NCBI GenBank assembly: GCA_015698045.1
Contig: BLAL01000053.1
Coordinates: 1,304,501 to 1,368,500, forward strand
DNA length: 64,000 bases
Reading direction: 5' to 3'
Source: Rhizophagus clarus
Lineage: Eukaryota > Glomeromycota > Glomeromycetes > Glomerales > Glomeraceae
Positions 37,404 to 47,051 of this stretch are shown piece after piece; the stretch's first letter is position 1; every line of letters starts with the position of its first letter. Made by a program: the position numbers and the translations under genes. The notes below the pieces were generated by a model. That model saw nothing but the letters and a program-made list of their open reading frames with translations. It did no database searches and had not been told where the DNA came from.

Positions 37404-38852
37404 TTATTTATTCGAATTTTCAACTCCTTCAGCAAATTTCACTTGCTCGAAATCTTTCATCATTATTGTAGGTACGGCAAAGTTTGATTTATCAAGAAAA
37501 GTAGATTCACTTTTGATTATAACAGAAATTTCGCCTAACAATAATTAATTAATTATTTAATTATCACAAATATTAAAGTTTATAACATCTAAATAGATTT
37601 AAAAGAGCCTTTACCATTATAAGCTGGATTTGTAAAAAATTTAAAGAATTCATCAACTACTTGATTTATATCTAACCACTGACTGCCAGGGATTGTATGG
37701 GCTATATCTTTCATTAGAGGCGTATCTAAATAAAAGGAAAGGCATAAATAATGTTTAAGAATGGTTTATCTTATAACTTTCATTTTAAAGATTTACTTAC
37801 TCACTGCTCCTGGTGCAACAACATTAACGCGAATATTTAGCGGAGGTGAAGTTTCCGCAACGGAAATTGATAAACCGATTACACCAAATTTGGATGCGGA
37901 ATAGTATGGAACATGGGGAGAAACGTAGAGACCGCTAATTGATGATGTATTAACAATTACCCCTCCATCTTTTCCATTTTGTTTTAAAAATTTAATTCCA
38001 AGTTTCGTTCCGTTAAGTACACCTTTTAAATTCACATCGATAATTCTCAATGCATGTGGGGCTATAAAAAGGGAAAAATTAATTATTTGTCAAACAAAAA
38101 AAAAAAATAAAAAATTAAGTTATTTTTAAATTGACCATTACGTACGTTCTTCTGAATCGTCAAACATGCAACCTCCATCCGCGAATATACCAGCATTGTT
38201 TACTACAATCTAGTAATAAAATTATTTAATCTATCATCCAATAAAATTCAATCAATCGATAAATAAATAAAATTTTGTTTTTTTTTTTTACATCTATACG
38301 GCCGAAAATTTGTACTGTTTTCTTGAACGCAGTCAAATATTCATTCCAATTAGCTACGTCTACATGTTCATAAATAGCAACTTGATCCGTTTTCCTATTT
38401 GTTAGAAGATTAACAAATTTGTGTTAGGTTAATGTTACGCCGTATTTACGTCGTTCATATTTAGTATCACAAACATTACCCAGAATTAAGTTCTTCTGCA
38501 AACTTTTTTCCGAGGTCATCTTGAACATCAGCGATAGTGACTTTCGCACTTTTTTATTTTTTTAAAAAAAAAAATTTAATTAAAAAATAAAACATTAAGT
38601 TTATGAAAAAAAATTTATATAAATTGCTTACCCTTCTTTAACTAAACGAGTTACTATAGCTTTCCCTATTCCGGAAGCTGCACCTAAAAGATTTTTTTTT
38701 TTAAAAGAAAAAAAAAAAAAAAATAATAAAAAAAAAAATAAAATAAAATAAAATAAATAATTTAAAAACGAAATTTATTTAGTCACATATTTTGAATTTT
38801 ATAATTTACCAGATATGAATGCAACTTTTCCTTCAACTGAAGTAAAAGACAT
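37404..38852 (-). CDS. Short-chain dehydrogenase/reductase, 8 exons
   Basis: Exons (minus strand): 38852-38810, 38683-38632, 38548-38480, 38394-38292, 38209-38146, 38061-37801, 37725-37615, 37534-37404. All splice phases agree and give 277 residues. A Rossmann NAD(P) site GAASGIG is at residues 15-21, the NNAG motif at 93-96, the active-site Asn at 121, Ser at about 151, and the catalytic Y-x3-K (YSASK) at 164-168, then APGAVNTPL. The C-terminal NGEISVI block is typical of the family and argues that the last intron (37614-37535) is real; without it exon 7 would end at TAG 37589 and give 242 residues. Closest remembered relatives are 15-hydroxyprostaglandin-dehydrogenase-like SDRs, cytosolic NAD-dependent enzymes; the substrate cannot be told. 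Introns carry long A/T runs. Confidence 0.88.
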
Positions 38853-39089
38853 TATTAAATTTTTTTTTTTTTAAAAAAAATTCGATGGTTATTTATAATT
38901 AAATCCTGTACAACTTCCAAATCAGGAAATCCTGAAAATAAAGTTAACAACGTGCTTCGTTGCACCCCATCCGTCCAATCAACAAAAGATCTAACCTTAC
39001 ATTCATGTCTCAAGTCTATAGGTTAGAGTGAACCATGATGGTTCACATCTAATGTCCGCATAATAGGTGGACGAAACGGATCTACTACG
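38853..39089. other. Intergenic 5' flank of the dehydrogenase gene
   Basis: A poly-T/A stretch sits next to the start codon. The GC content rises near 38940-39090, leading into the short tandem repeat. Confidence 0.35.
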
Positions 39090-39232
39090 AAATCCCGACG
39101 ATCAGAATCCCGTCCTAATACATGCCCGACGTTCAAAATCCCGACAAATCATAATCCTGAAATTTCAAAATCCCGAAACTTCATTATTCTCGACATTCAT
39201 TATCCCGACGCTCAATATCCCGACGTTATTAA
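39090..39232. repeat. Degenerate tandem repeat of AATCCCGACNTTCA units
   Basis: Nine units of 12-19 bp share the core ATCCCGAC followed by an AT-rich word (for example AATCCCGACAAATCAT, ATCCCGACGCTCAAT). Unit length varies, as in an old minisatellite. Confidence 0.75.
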
Positions 39233-39289
39233 CTTTATTTTGATTTTATATTATCACATTTTTTTATAAACAATAATTTATTAAAATTA

Positions 39290-39445
39290 AAAATTTTGAT
39301 AATACTTCGCAAAAACAATGTATTTATTATTGTAATTAATAGTTTTTATTAATACTTCGCAAAATTAGAATAATGCGTTTACTTTTATTATTATATAAAT
39401 TAATGTATTTTTAGTATAGCAATTTTAATAATATTTCGCAAAAAT
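39290..39445. repeat. Three spaced copies of AATACTTCGCAAAA
   Basis: Copies near 39300, 39351 and 39430 lie about 51 and 80 bp apart, just outside the left arm of the foldback structure. They could be subterminal repeats of that element. Confidence 0.5.
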
Positions 39446-39484
39446 AAAGGACATTATTATTTTCATATTGGAAGACCATGATGG

Positions 39485-41778
39485 TCCTTACTATAAAGAA
39501 TATTTGTCCTCATATTAAGGACTAACTAATAATAATAATAACCAGCAAACAGCATAAGTTATAATTATATAAAATATAATAGAACACCCTATATTTACCA
39601 CTAGTAATTTTTAGCACCATTAACTTAAAAAAAAAAACATTTTATGCATAGATAAAATTTTTTTTTGTATTATTATATGCTACTCTATAAATAAAATTAA
39701 AAAATATTAAATATGATATTATACATTATTTTACAAAAACCAAATTGTAGAAACTTCTAAACTTCTTCTAAATTAATATATATTTAGGTAGTTTTTACAC
39801 ATTAAATAATTTTACAAGATGATTTATTTGACCAAAATGATGAAATTACTAAATTCTGAAGTTATTTAAAATTTTCCAATGCTATTATTGCACATATCCA
39901 CATCCCATAAAATTAAGATTTAAGCATTTTAGCCTTTCTGAACAACTTTTCTTAAGTGTAAAAAGGCAATTTCATTTGGCTAAAGTAATTAAATTACGCT
40001 CTGAAATTGGTAAACAGAAAAATAAAAAGTTGATCATGATTTTTTCAATAAATAATTTATTTAACCTATTTAACCTTATAAAAATTGAGAAATAATATGA
40101 TAAAAGTAATGTTTTTCACGTTAAAAATAAAAAACATGTAAATATTAAAACAAAAAAAATTCTTGTGGTTATTTTTAGTAATTTCAACAAAAAAAACAAT
40201 AAAGAAAACAATAAAAAAAAACCAAAAAAAATCGAAATAAAAAAAAAAAAAACAAAAAAATAAAAACAAAAAATAACAATAACAACAAAAAAAAAAAAAA
40301 TAACAAAAAAAATTATAGTTTCAGTTTAAAATAAAGATGGAGGAGTGAAAATGAAAATTTTGCATGACATACAGTAAATTAGGACCCCGGAAACTTATAA
40401 TAGATGCGACCGGCAAAATTGGACCAATTTTATCATTTTTTTACTCGCACGATGATTGGCTAAAAACGAAGATCATTACTATATAAAGCAGTCAAATCAC
40501 ATGCCTCTGCAGAAATTTTGTATCACATTACCTTTTTTAGTAAGATTTTCAGGTCTTTATTATCAACTTTACCTATAATTTAGCCGGTAACATTAAGCAC
40601 TTTTCTTATATAAATTTTACCTAGTCCATGCGCCGGTCGGTTCTATTATAAGTTTCCGGGGTCCTAGTAAATTCAGTTAATCACAAACTCCATTTTAAAA
40701 TTAATCATCCGATGATTTTCTCACACTTATAATGTTTAATTTTTCATATCTGATATTTTTATTCCTTTACCAACCTTTTTATTTTAAAAATTTTATTTTC
40801 CTTTATTTTTAAGACAATTTTATTTTTATTTTTATTTTTGTTATATTTTTGTTTTATTGTTTTATTTATTCTTTTTTTTTATTGTTATTTTTTTCTGGTT
40901 TTTTATTTTTTCGGTTTATTTTTTTGTTTATTTTCTTTTGGTTTTTTTTTGTTTGTTTTTGTTTACTTTGTTTATTTTCTTTGTTGTTTTTTTTTGTTTT
41001 GTTGAAATTACTAAAATAACTATATAATACACATGTATATTTACTATAAGATTTTTTTTGTTTCTTTTTTTTTTGTTTTTAATATTTTTACATATTTTTA
41101 TTTTTAACATGAAAAACTGAAAAACATTACTTTTAATCATATTTTTAAGAAAAATCATGATTTATTTAGCTTATTTATTTTCTGTTTACCAATTTCAGAT
41201 CATAATTTCATTACTTTAGTCAAGTGAAATTACCCTTTCACAAATAAGTAAAGTTGTTCAGCAAGGTTAAAACCACTTAAATCTCAATTTTTATAGGTGT
41301 ATGTATGTGCTATAGTGGTGAGAAAAAACGTATTTTTTTAATTCCTAATTTTTTTCTATTTTAAACCAACTTCAAAGTGTAATTATACCATTTTAATATT
41401 CAATGAACTCAAATCATCTTTTTTACTTTAACTGTTAAGTAAAGTTAGTTAATGTATAAAAACTACTTAAATATTAATTTAAAAGATAGAAGTTTAGAAG
41501 TTTTACAATTTGGTTTTTTATAAATCATGTTTAATTTTAAAATATTATAGTTAAAATTTTTTATTTGTATTATATATTATTAAAAATAATAAATAAAAAT
41601 ACTAATAATTTCATGAATATTAATGATGCTAAAAATTACTAATGGAAATACAGGTGCTCTATTATCAGTTATATTTTTATGGTTATATCTTTATGCCAAT
41701 ATGTAATTTTATTACTAAATTTATGTTTATTATTACTATTAATTAGTTATACAATGTGAGGACAAATGTCATTATGAA
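39485..41778. mobile_element. Long foldback structure with arms of about 850-900 bp
   Basis: The left arm (about 39485-40320) is repeated in inverse orientation in the right arm (about 40860-41778) with roughly three quarters of positions matching by eye. Anchor pairs: 39940-40020 with 41180-41265 (GAAATTGGTAAACAGAAAA / TTTTCTGTTTACCAATTTC), 39607-39635 with 41619-41642 (TAGTAATTTTTAGCA), and 39500-39545 with 41735-41778 (ATTTGTCCTCA). The inner parts of the arms are A-runs on the left and T-runs on the right. No transposase is encoded. Tandem copies of an ATTGGAA-CCATGATG unit lie beyond the right arm (41795-41890), and one lies just before the left arm. Confidence 0.7.
40381..40665. mobile_element. 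hAT-like MITE, 285 bp, perfect 8-bp target duplication
   Basis: Ends at 40381-40414 and 40632-40665 are inverted repeats over 34 bp with two mismatches and start AGGACCCCGGAAACTT. AGTAAATT flanks it directly at 40373-40380 and 40666-40673. It sits between the arms of the foldback structure. The AGGACCC terminus is shared with the 18303-19831 element, suggesting one transposase family mobilised both. Confidence 0.88.
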
Positions 41779-42026
41779 GGGTACTATTGTTCTCACATTA
41801 TTGGAAACCATGATGATGATTTTCACTATGGAAAACATTTATTGTTCTCCCATTTGAAGACTATGATTGTTCTTACTATGAAGAATTAAGGTCCAGTATA
41901 GTCAACCAGATCCTATAGCTACATGCGCCATGGGTGGTTTATAAGCTAGAATCTGGTGCACAAACTGGAATTTCAGATTTGGCTGGAATTACGGATTATG
42001 GAAATTCTGAAATAACCCATTAGTAA

Positions 42027-42309
42027 ACATGCTTTGTCCGCATCCAAGCAAAATGTGAACACCTTATAACAGACAAGCTTTGCCCATATTCAAACAAAAT
42101 TCAGATAAAATTGTCTACCTTTTGTGGACATGCTTTGTCCAAATCTAAACAAAAATATGGACAAAATTGTCCACTTTTGGTGGACATGCTTTGTCTGCAT
42201 TCAGGTAAAATTCGGACAAAATTGTCCACTTTTTGTGGACATGCTTTGTCCACATCCAAGAAAATTTGGACAAAATTGTCCACCTTTAGCAAATGCGGAC
42301 AAAATTGTC
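42027..42309. repeat. Minisatellite, period 54-56 bp, with two dyads per unit
   Basis: Units begin ACAAAATTGTCC at about 42105, 42161, 42216 and 42270, with a short last one at 42299. Each unit contains TGGACAAAATTGTCCA (7-bp arms) and GGACATGCTTTGTCC. The open frames on both strands here are products of the repeat and are not genes. Confidence 0.85.
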
Positions 42310-42377
42310 TGCAAAGTCATGTGATCACTATTTACTTATAGGTATATTTGTACAGGAAAAACAAACAACAAAAGGTT

Positions 42378-43295
42378 CAATGGTATTACACCTTTGGCTC
42401 AAAAACGGTCTGATGGTTCCCTGGTTCGTAAACTCTAAATCAGCGAAAGCAAAGAGAAACGTTCACAGCGGTAGTTGATGGAGTGCCTGACTCTGTATGC
42501 AAACAATTGCTACTCGTGCAAGATTACAACAACCAGGACCCGTTCTTTAAGGAATTTGAGTTCAAATCCTACAAAATTATCAAGCATACTGGAAAGAATA
42601 GATTAATAGCGTTTTTTGAAAACTATGATGATTTAAAGAATGCCTTAGAAACTCACTTTAATCTGGAAGGTCAAGACTTCCGCTGGAATCGATTCCACTC
42701 AGGTGCGACTACCCAATCAAAGAAGAAGACTGGAAAGTCAACATCAAGGGTATCTGAAAAAGCAGTCAAAGGCAAGAATGACTCCTTGAAGCAATCACAC
42801 TGTAATGCTAAAGAGGGAAATACCTCAGCTGGTAAATCCAAGGATCATGGTCGGCTTCCTCCGTTTAATGATCAGATGAAAGCGGGCATTAAACAGATGT
42901 TTGAAGCTTTATTTAAGTTGTTAGATTAGGTGGTAGTAGTGTAGAAATAGCTAGGTTTACACGTGGAGAATTATTAGTTATTTGTATACTAACATAAATC
43001 TTGTAGTGTTTCTTCCCAGGCTACTAACCTCTTTTTTTCTGTTTTATATTTTTTTAGTTTTAGTTTTCCTTACGTTAGTAGTGGCATTTCCTTTTTTTTT
43101 CTTGGGAGCTCTCCACATCTGTAGGTGGTTAGGGGGGTTTCATCTTCCGTTCCAATGGGGGCGTTTTATTGACTTGAGCCTTAAGGCACTTAGCATTAGT
43201 AGAATTACCTGTGTGTCATACCTCTTAACGCAATGTACTTCACTTGTTTTTACTTTGTTACTCTCATTGTAATTAAAATAAATAAATAAATAAAT
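42378..43295 (+). mobile_element. LINE-type retroposon with 15-bp target duplication, ORF plus 3' UTR and tail
   Basis: AAACAACAAAAGGTT occurs at 42363-42377 and again at 43296-43310, directly after a tail of AAATA repeats (43276-43295), the mark of target-primed reverse transcription. Inside are one open frame (42483-42929) and a T-rich, GC-moderate 3' untranslated region (42930-43275). No reverse transcriptase is present. This could be a non-autonomous element built from an ORF1-like gene and a LINE 3' end, or a 5'-truncated element of unusual gene order. Confidence 0.8.
42483..42929 (+). CDS. LINE ORF1-like protein fragment
   Basis: About 148 codons with no internal stop. The N-terminal part (about residues 18-66; FKSYKIIKHTGKNRLIAFFE, ALETHF, DFRWNRF) has the alternating pattern of a small RNA-binding or RRM-like fold. 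It is followed by a basic Ser/Lys/Asn-rich linker (about 72-120) and a C-terminal amphipathic helix (PPFNDQMKAGIKQMFEALF). No ATG opens the frame in good context; the first codon is GTG, and the frame extends upstream for about 15 more codons, so the true start may lie in a frameshifted upstream piece beginning at ATG 42380. It lies within the retroposon. Function as nucleic-acid-binding ORF1 is inferred. Confidence 0.5.
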   Translation: MPDSVCKQLLLVQDYNNQDPFFKEFEFKSYKIIKHTGKNRLIAFFENYDDLKNALETHFNLEGQDFRWNRFHSGATTQSKKKTGKSTSRVSEKAVKGKNDSLKQSHCNAKEGNTSAGKSKDHGRLPPFNDQMKAGIKQMFEALFKLLD

Positions 43296-43355
43296 AAACA
43301 ACAAAAGGTTAATAAGTTTTGATCACTGCTCTGGACCGGAAAAATAGGTAAGACG

Positions 43356-43598
43356 AAAAGTTGTAGAGTATGGGGGAGGTGTTGAGTAGAGTATAGCCAC
43401 ATCACATGTGATCATGTGATGTGACTCATCTACCAGCGTGACATATACTCAAGTGATAAATATGCAGACCGGTCTAGGCCTTTCTATATATGGTATATTT
43501 ACTATGTAAATCATTCGTGCATATTATTAATCACCTGAGTATAGTGTCATATGGGAGTTATACTCTACTCAACACCTCCCTCATACTCTACAACTTTT
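43356..43598. mobile_element. MITE forming a full-length hairpin, 40-bp ends
   Basis: 43356-43395 and 43559-43598 are inverted repeats with one mismatch over 40 bp (inner word GTTGAGTAGAGTATA). Further inside, GTGACATATACTCAAGTGAT-like sequence pairs with its inverse near 43535. A separate perfect 11-bp hairpin with a 4-nt loop lies at 43398-43423. The target duplication is not clear. Confidence 0.75.
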
Positions 43599-43642
43599 TG
43601 TATCACTCAGAAAAATTCGGATAATCAAATACGCTACACCTT

Positions 43643-43860
43643 CCCTATGAAAAAAAAAATATACTTAAAATATACATATGCACTTTTAAAATGTACTTAA
43701 AATATACTTAATGTACTTAAAATGTACTCAAAATTGTAATTTTAGGTGTAATTTAGGTACATTTTAAAAATTTTAAGTATATTTTAAGGTAAATTTTAAG
43801 CGTATTTTAAGATTTAAGTGTATTTTTAGTATATTTTAAGAGAAATTTTTTTTCATAGGG
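43643..43860. mobile_element. MITE with CCCTATGAAAA ends and internal TACTTAAAAT repeats
   Basis: Ends CCCTATGAAAAAAA and its inverse at 43846-43860 bound 218 bp, flanked by CTT on both sides (43640-43642 and 43861-43863), a possible 3-bp target duplication. The interior is repeats of AATATACTTAAAATGTACTT on the left and their inverse on the right. It interrupts a minus-strand coding-like stretch (44004 to 43861). Confidence 0.65.
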
Positions 43861-44004
43861 CTTGCCTTCCTTTATATTCTTGGCAGTGATAAAGCCCGTT
43901 GCCTTATCATATATGTGTTCATATTTTATAGGATTGCATAATGGTATATACTGCGTGAGATTAGTACCCATTGTTTTGCGCCAATTATTTTTTGACCTAG
44001 TCAT
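43861..44004 (-). pseudogene. Short coding-like fragment cut by a MITE
   Basis: From ATG 44004 the minus strand reads about 48 codons (NLTQYIPLCNPIKYEHIYDK within it) with ordinary composition before entering the MITE. On the other side of the MITE the frame meets a stop quickly. No family recognised. Confidence 0.25.
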
Positions 44005-44615
44005 TATCAGTTGTTTATCCGATTCAAAGGTATCTTCAGACTGGTTTAATTAGGCCTAATTATTCCCAGACATTTATCTATTTCAGATAAAGGGACAACC
44101 TGAGCCTTCAATTCACTGTGGATTATGATCCTTAGCCTCCTTGATGAATAAAACAGCAGACATTATTAATATTATTTTTATTCAAGATTGTCAAAATACT
44201 ATAAATAATTGAAGTATCTATATTTGAGATTAGTAATTTAAATAATTAATAAACTTGCAAAACAACGATAACTAACAGAAACAGGCAAAAAATGAATCGT
44301 TTTAATCACCACACTGTCACCGATGCTACCCCTTGTGCACGTGTCCTATTGGGGGAAGTAGATAAATAATGGTGATCTAATTTAAGTTTTTAAGGAGAAT
44401 TATTAACGAAAGAAGTTCAAAATAGGATTGAACCTTTTTCCTGAGGAGAAATTTTATTATAAATATTCCCCAAATAACCCCAAATTTGCATTTACGCTTT
44501 GATTTTTTTTTTTAAAAAAAAAGTAAGAAACTATATATTCTTAATTTTTTCTTTATAATTGAATCTTATAATTTCTTTTTTTAACAGTTTGAACGAACTT
44601 TGTAATTTCATCATC

Positions 44616-44915
44616 ATGCTTTACAAAATTATTGTCATATTATTGTTTGTTCAACTTGCATCAGCGTTTTCTCTTGAAGCTTATTCAGAAGTAAACTATC
44701 AAGGTTCTTACACACGTTACGATCAAAAAGGAACTTATTCGCCTGGTTATACCATTAGTTCTTACCATTGGAATAGTCCTGCAGGTGATGGATGCTGTGT
44801 AAAAATGTGTGATGGAAATCGTGAGGTCGGTTATTGGTGCCAAGCCCATGATCATGATGTCAGTAATTTCAACAAAATTGTTATTGGATGCGACAATGAT
44901 AAGCTCGAATGTTGA
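44616..44915 (+). CDS. Small secreted cysteine-containing protein
   Basis: 99 residues. The start MLYKIIVILLFVQLASA is a classical signal peptide with predicted cleavage after ASA (about residue 17-19). The mature part of about 80 residues has six cysteines in its second half (DGCCVKMC, YWC, IGC, EC) and an aromatic, Gly-rich first half (YSEVNYQGSYTRY) that recalls a beta/gamma-crystallin-like or similar beta fold. The ATG at 44616 was chosen over an in-frame upstream codon at 44559 because the signal peptide begins there; a TTTTTTTAACAG just upstream (44577-44587) could be the acceptor of a 5' UTR intron. Being small, secreted and cysteine-containing, it fits a candidate effector or wall protein; that role is inferred. 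Confidence 0.75.
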   Translation: MLYKIIVILLFVQLASAFSLEAYSEVNYQGSYTRYDQKGTYSPGYTISSYHWNSPAGDGCCVKMCDGNREVGYWCQAHDHDVSNFNKIVIGCDNDKLEC

Positions 44916-45233
44916 TATACTACTCTATAGTGAAAAATTTTTGTTTAATCAACATTAATATAATTTATAAAAATCATTTATGTTACAAAGCATAACTAAG
45001 TAATTTAGTTATTTTTTAAACCATTCTATTAAATTCTTATATCATTAAACAAGTCCCAACGAACCTCATTAAATATTTATTATAGTCAAATAAAAATTAT
45101 ATACAGTCATTTATTATTTTATATTCAAACTGTAATTTAATAAACTTAGTATAAAATTTGCTAATTTGATTAAGCTGACCATACCCAATCATTGGTTGGT
45201 TCAAGTTAATAATGTGTTTCGGAAAATTTGAAA
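44916..45233. other. Intergenic
   Basis: 3' flank of the secreted-protein gene. Nothing recognised. Confidence 0.4.
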
Positions 45234-45705
45234 GATAAAAATGAATTCATGCAAACTCTCCTTAACCATATAAAGAAAACACAGGAAACGCTTATTAAAA
45301 TCATGAAGGACGAAATTTATGATAAAGATTGAAATTCATGTATAAAATTCGTAGAAGAACTTTCTGAAAATACAAAACATATTCACCAAATTATGGATGA
45401 ACAAATGAAAGCCTCAAACAACACATTATCTCTGAATGAAACGGTAATAACTGATTTATATGTTGAAAAGATCAGCTGAATGAAACAAGACCCGGATGGA
45501 AATATTGAGCATTTTTAGAGACCGCATAGGTATATTTATTGACGAAAAAGTAGAAAAAAAGCTAGGGAAAAATGAATGGGATGATGTGAAAAAATCTTTA
45601 CGCAAAAAGCAGCTACTAGATGTTGAGAATATACGGTGTGTAACGAAAAAAATTGCCGTTATAAAATGCTGTATATTTCAATACCCACAAATGATAAGCG
45701 GCTGA
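45234..45705 (+). pseudogene. Broken gene fragment, Lys/Glu-rich helices
   Basis: One frame from 45234 reads long helix-like stretches with three stops (at about 45330, 45477 and 45516). A neighbouring frame then takes over (45496-45705) with RDRIGIFIDEKVEKKLGKNE-like sequence. Consistent with a decayed coding region with stops and a frameshift. Family unknown. Confidence 0.35.
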
Positions 45706-46642
45706 AATTTTATTTATAGACAAGAGGCCATTTTCCATGGGTGAGCCGAGGAGCTACCCACGGTTATTTACACTTGTTTGTATGTGTATGCTTTGAGTAT
45801 TTTGACATATGGATCATTAAAGACTCGTTCCTAAATTACTTAAGAATCCTAATCCTTTAAATTTAAAAATCATTAAGATTCTTTCAAAATCCTAAGACAT
45901 TTTAACCCTGTTATTACTAAGGATTTCAACTTTAAGAATTTTTATGTGTAATATTAATATTTGCACTTACAAACGTAATGTTAGGAATATTTTTTTGGTT
46001 TTAGTTTAGATTATTTAATATATATATATATAGTTTATTTCATAGTTTACTTTATATTTTGATTTATTGCATATAGTTAGTGGGATTGTTAATGTAGCTG
46101 GGAGGATCCGGTTTTGGCCGATTGGCAAGATCGACCAGAGGACATTTATGACTATAAGACAAAATTGACCTCCGGACGAAATTGACCTGAATTTTGAATT
46201 TTATATAATGAGGGATGAAAGGAGTGAGTGGGAAAGCAGTGAGTTTTGTGGTTTATTTTCCTATCCGATTGTTAGTAAATAGATCCCTTTCTGATTTTCC
46301 GTGATAAACGTTATATTACTACCATTCAATCAGTATAAAATCAGTGGTAACAGCAGTAACATCAACGTGTACCACATGATTAATATTAGCGATTTTGGCC
46401 ACAATTCGATCATAAATTTTTAACAAATTTTTTCTCTTTCATATGATCTTTTTTCTTTCCTTTTCCTTCCCTTTTACAGATACTTTTCTTCCCTTTCATG
46501 CATTCCTTTTATTCCTTTGCTTTCATTCCATTTTCTTCTCCTTTCCTGCTCAGTAGCTGATAACACTAAAATAGAGTTCTGAACAGGTAAGGGACAATTC
46601 AGATTAACCTGTCAGATTGACCCAAAGGTCGAATCATCAAAT
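45706..46642. other. Intergenic, possible repeat remnants
   Basis: A GC-richer patch (46090-46200) holds several TTGACC / GGTC words, and similar words recur near 46600-46640; these may be remnants of a repeat. No gene. Confidence 0.3.
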
Positions 46643-47051
46643 TCATGGCCCAATATCGGATTGAGTTGCAGTTTGGAGATGTTGGTTTTGTGCTCCAAGA
46701 GATTGAGTCTGCCTAATAAGTGCTTGATTTTTCTTACAAAGCTTTTTACTTGTTTTTTCCAACTGTGAATTTGAATCGTGCAAAGATTGATAATTTTGAC
46801 GCTTGTAAAGAGTTTGATCTATATATTCATTGGCCTTTTTTTGTAAATATGATGAATAATTTTGTCTTTGTTAGGTTCTTTAGAATTACGATTAGATGAA
46901 TGGTAGATGAAAGTTCTGTATCAGGCAATTGCTCAATAATAGAAAATAAATTAGCTCGTTGATAATTGGTTTTATTTGTAATTGTGTTGAGAATAGCTTG
47001 AAATTGAGTATCATCCATTTTAACCAGACATTTAGTTATTTCATTTATCAT
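46643..47051 (-). pseudogene. Decayed coiled-coil (possibly gag-like) gene
   Basis: Starts at 47051 with an ordered segment (KMDDTQFQAILNTITNKT, then LFSIIEQLPDTELSST). It then shifts frame twice within about 60 nt and ends in a clean stretch of about 70 codons (46855-46643) rich in Gln/Lys/Leu heptads (NSQLEKTSKKLCKKNQALIR). Gag or other retroelement origin is a guess. Two frameshifts show decay. Confidence 0.4.

Noticed and set aside
40066-41158. Minus-strand frames of 67 and 76 codons in the foldback arms
   Set aside because: They arise from A/T homopolymer runs and are dominated by Phe, Asn and Lys.
42027-42309. CRISPR-like array
   Set aside because: Units are tandem with no unique spacers of constant length, and the host is eukaryotic.
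42101-42341. Overlapping frames on both strands over the minisatellite
   Set aside because: They translate the repeat unit in every frame; no start context or relatives.
42982-43272. 96-codon frame after the LINE ORF
   Set aside because: It lies in the T-rich 3' untranslated region and is hydrophobic by composition.
46100-46640. Possible solo LTR with TTGACC words
   Set aside because: No paired ends or target duplication could be found by eye.
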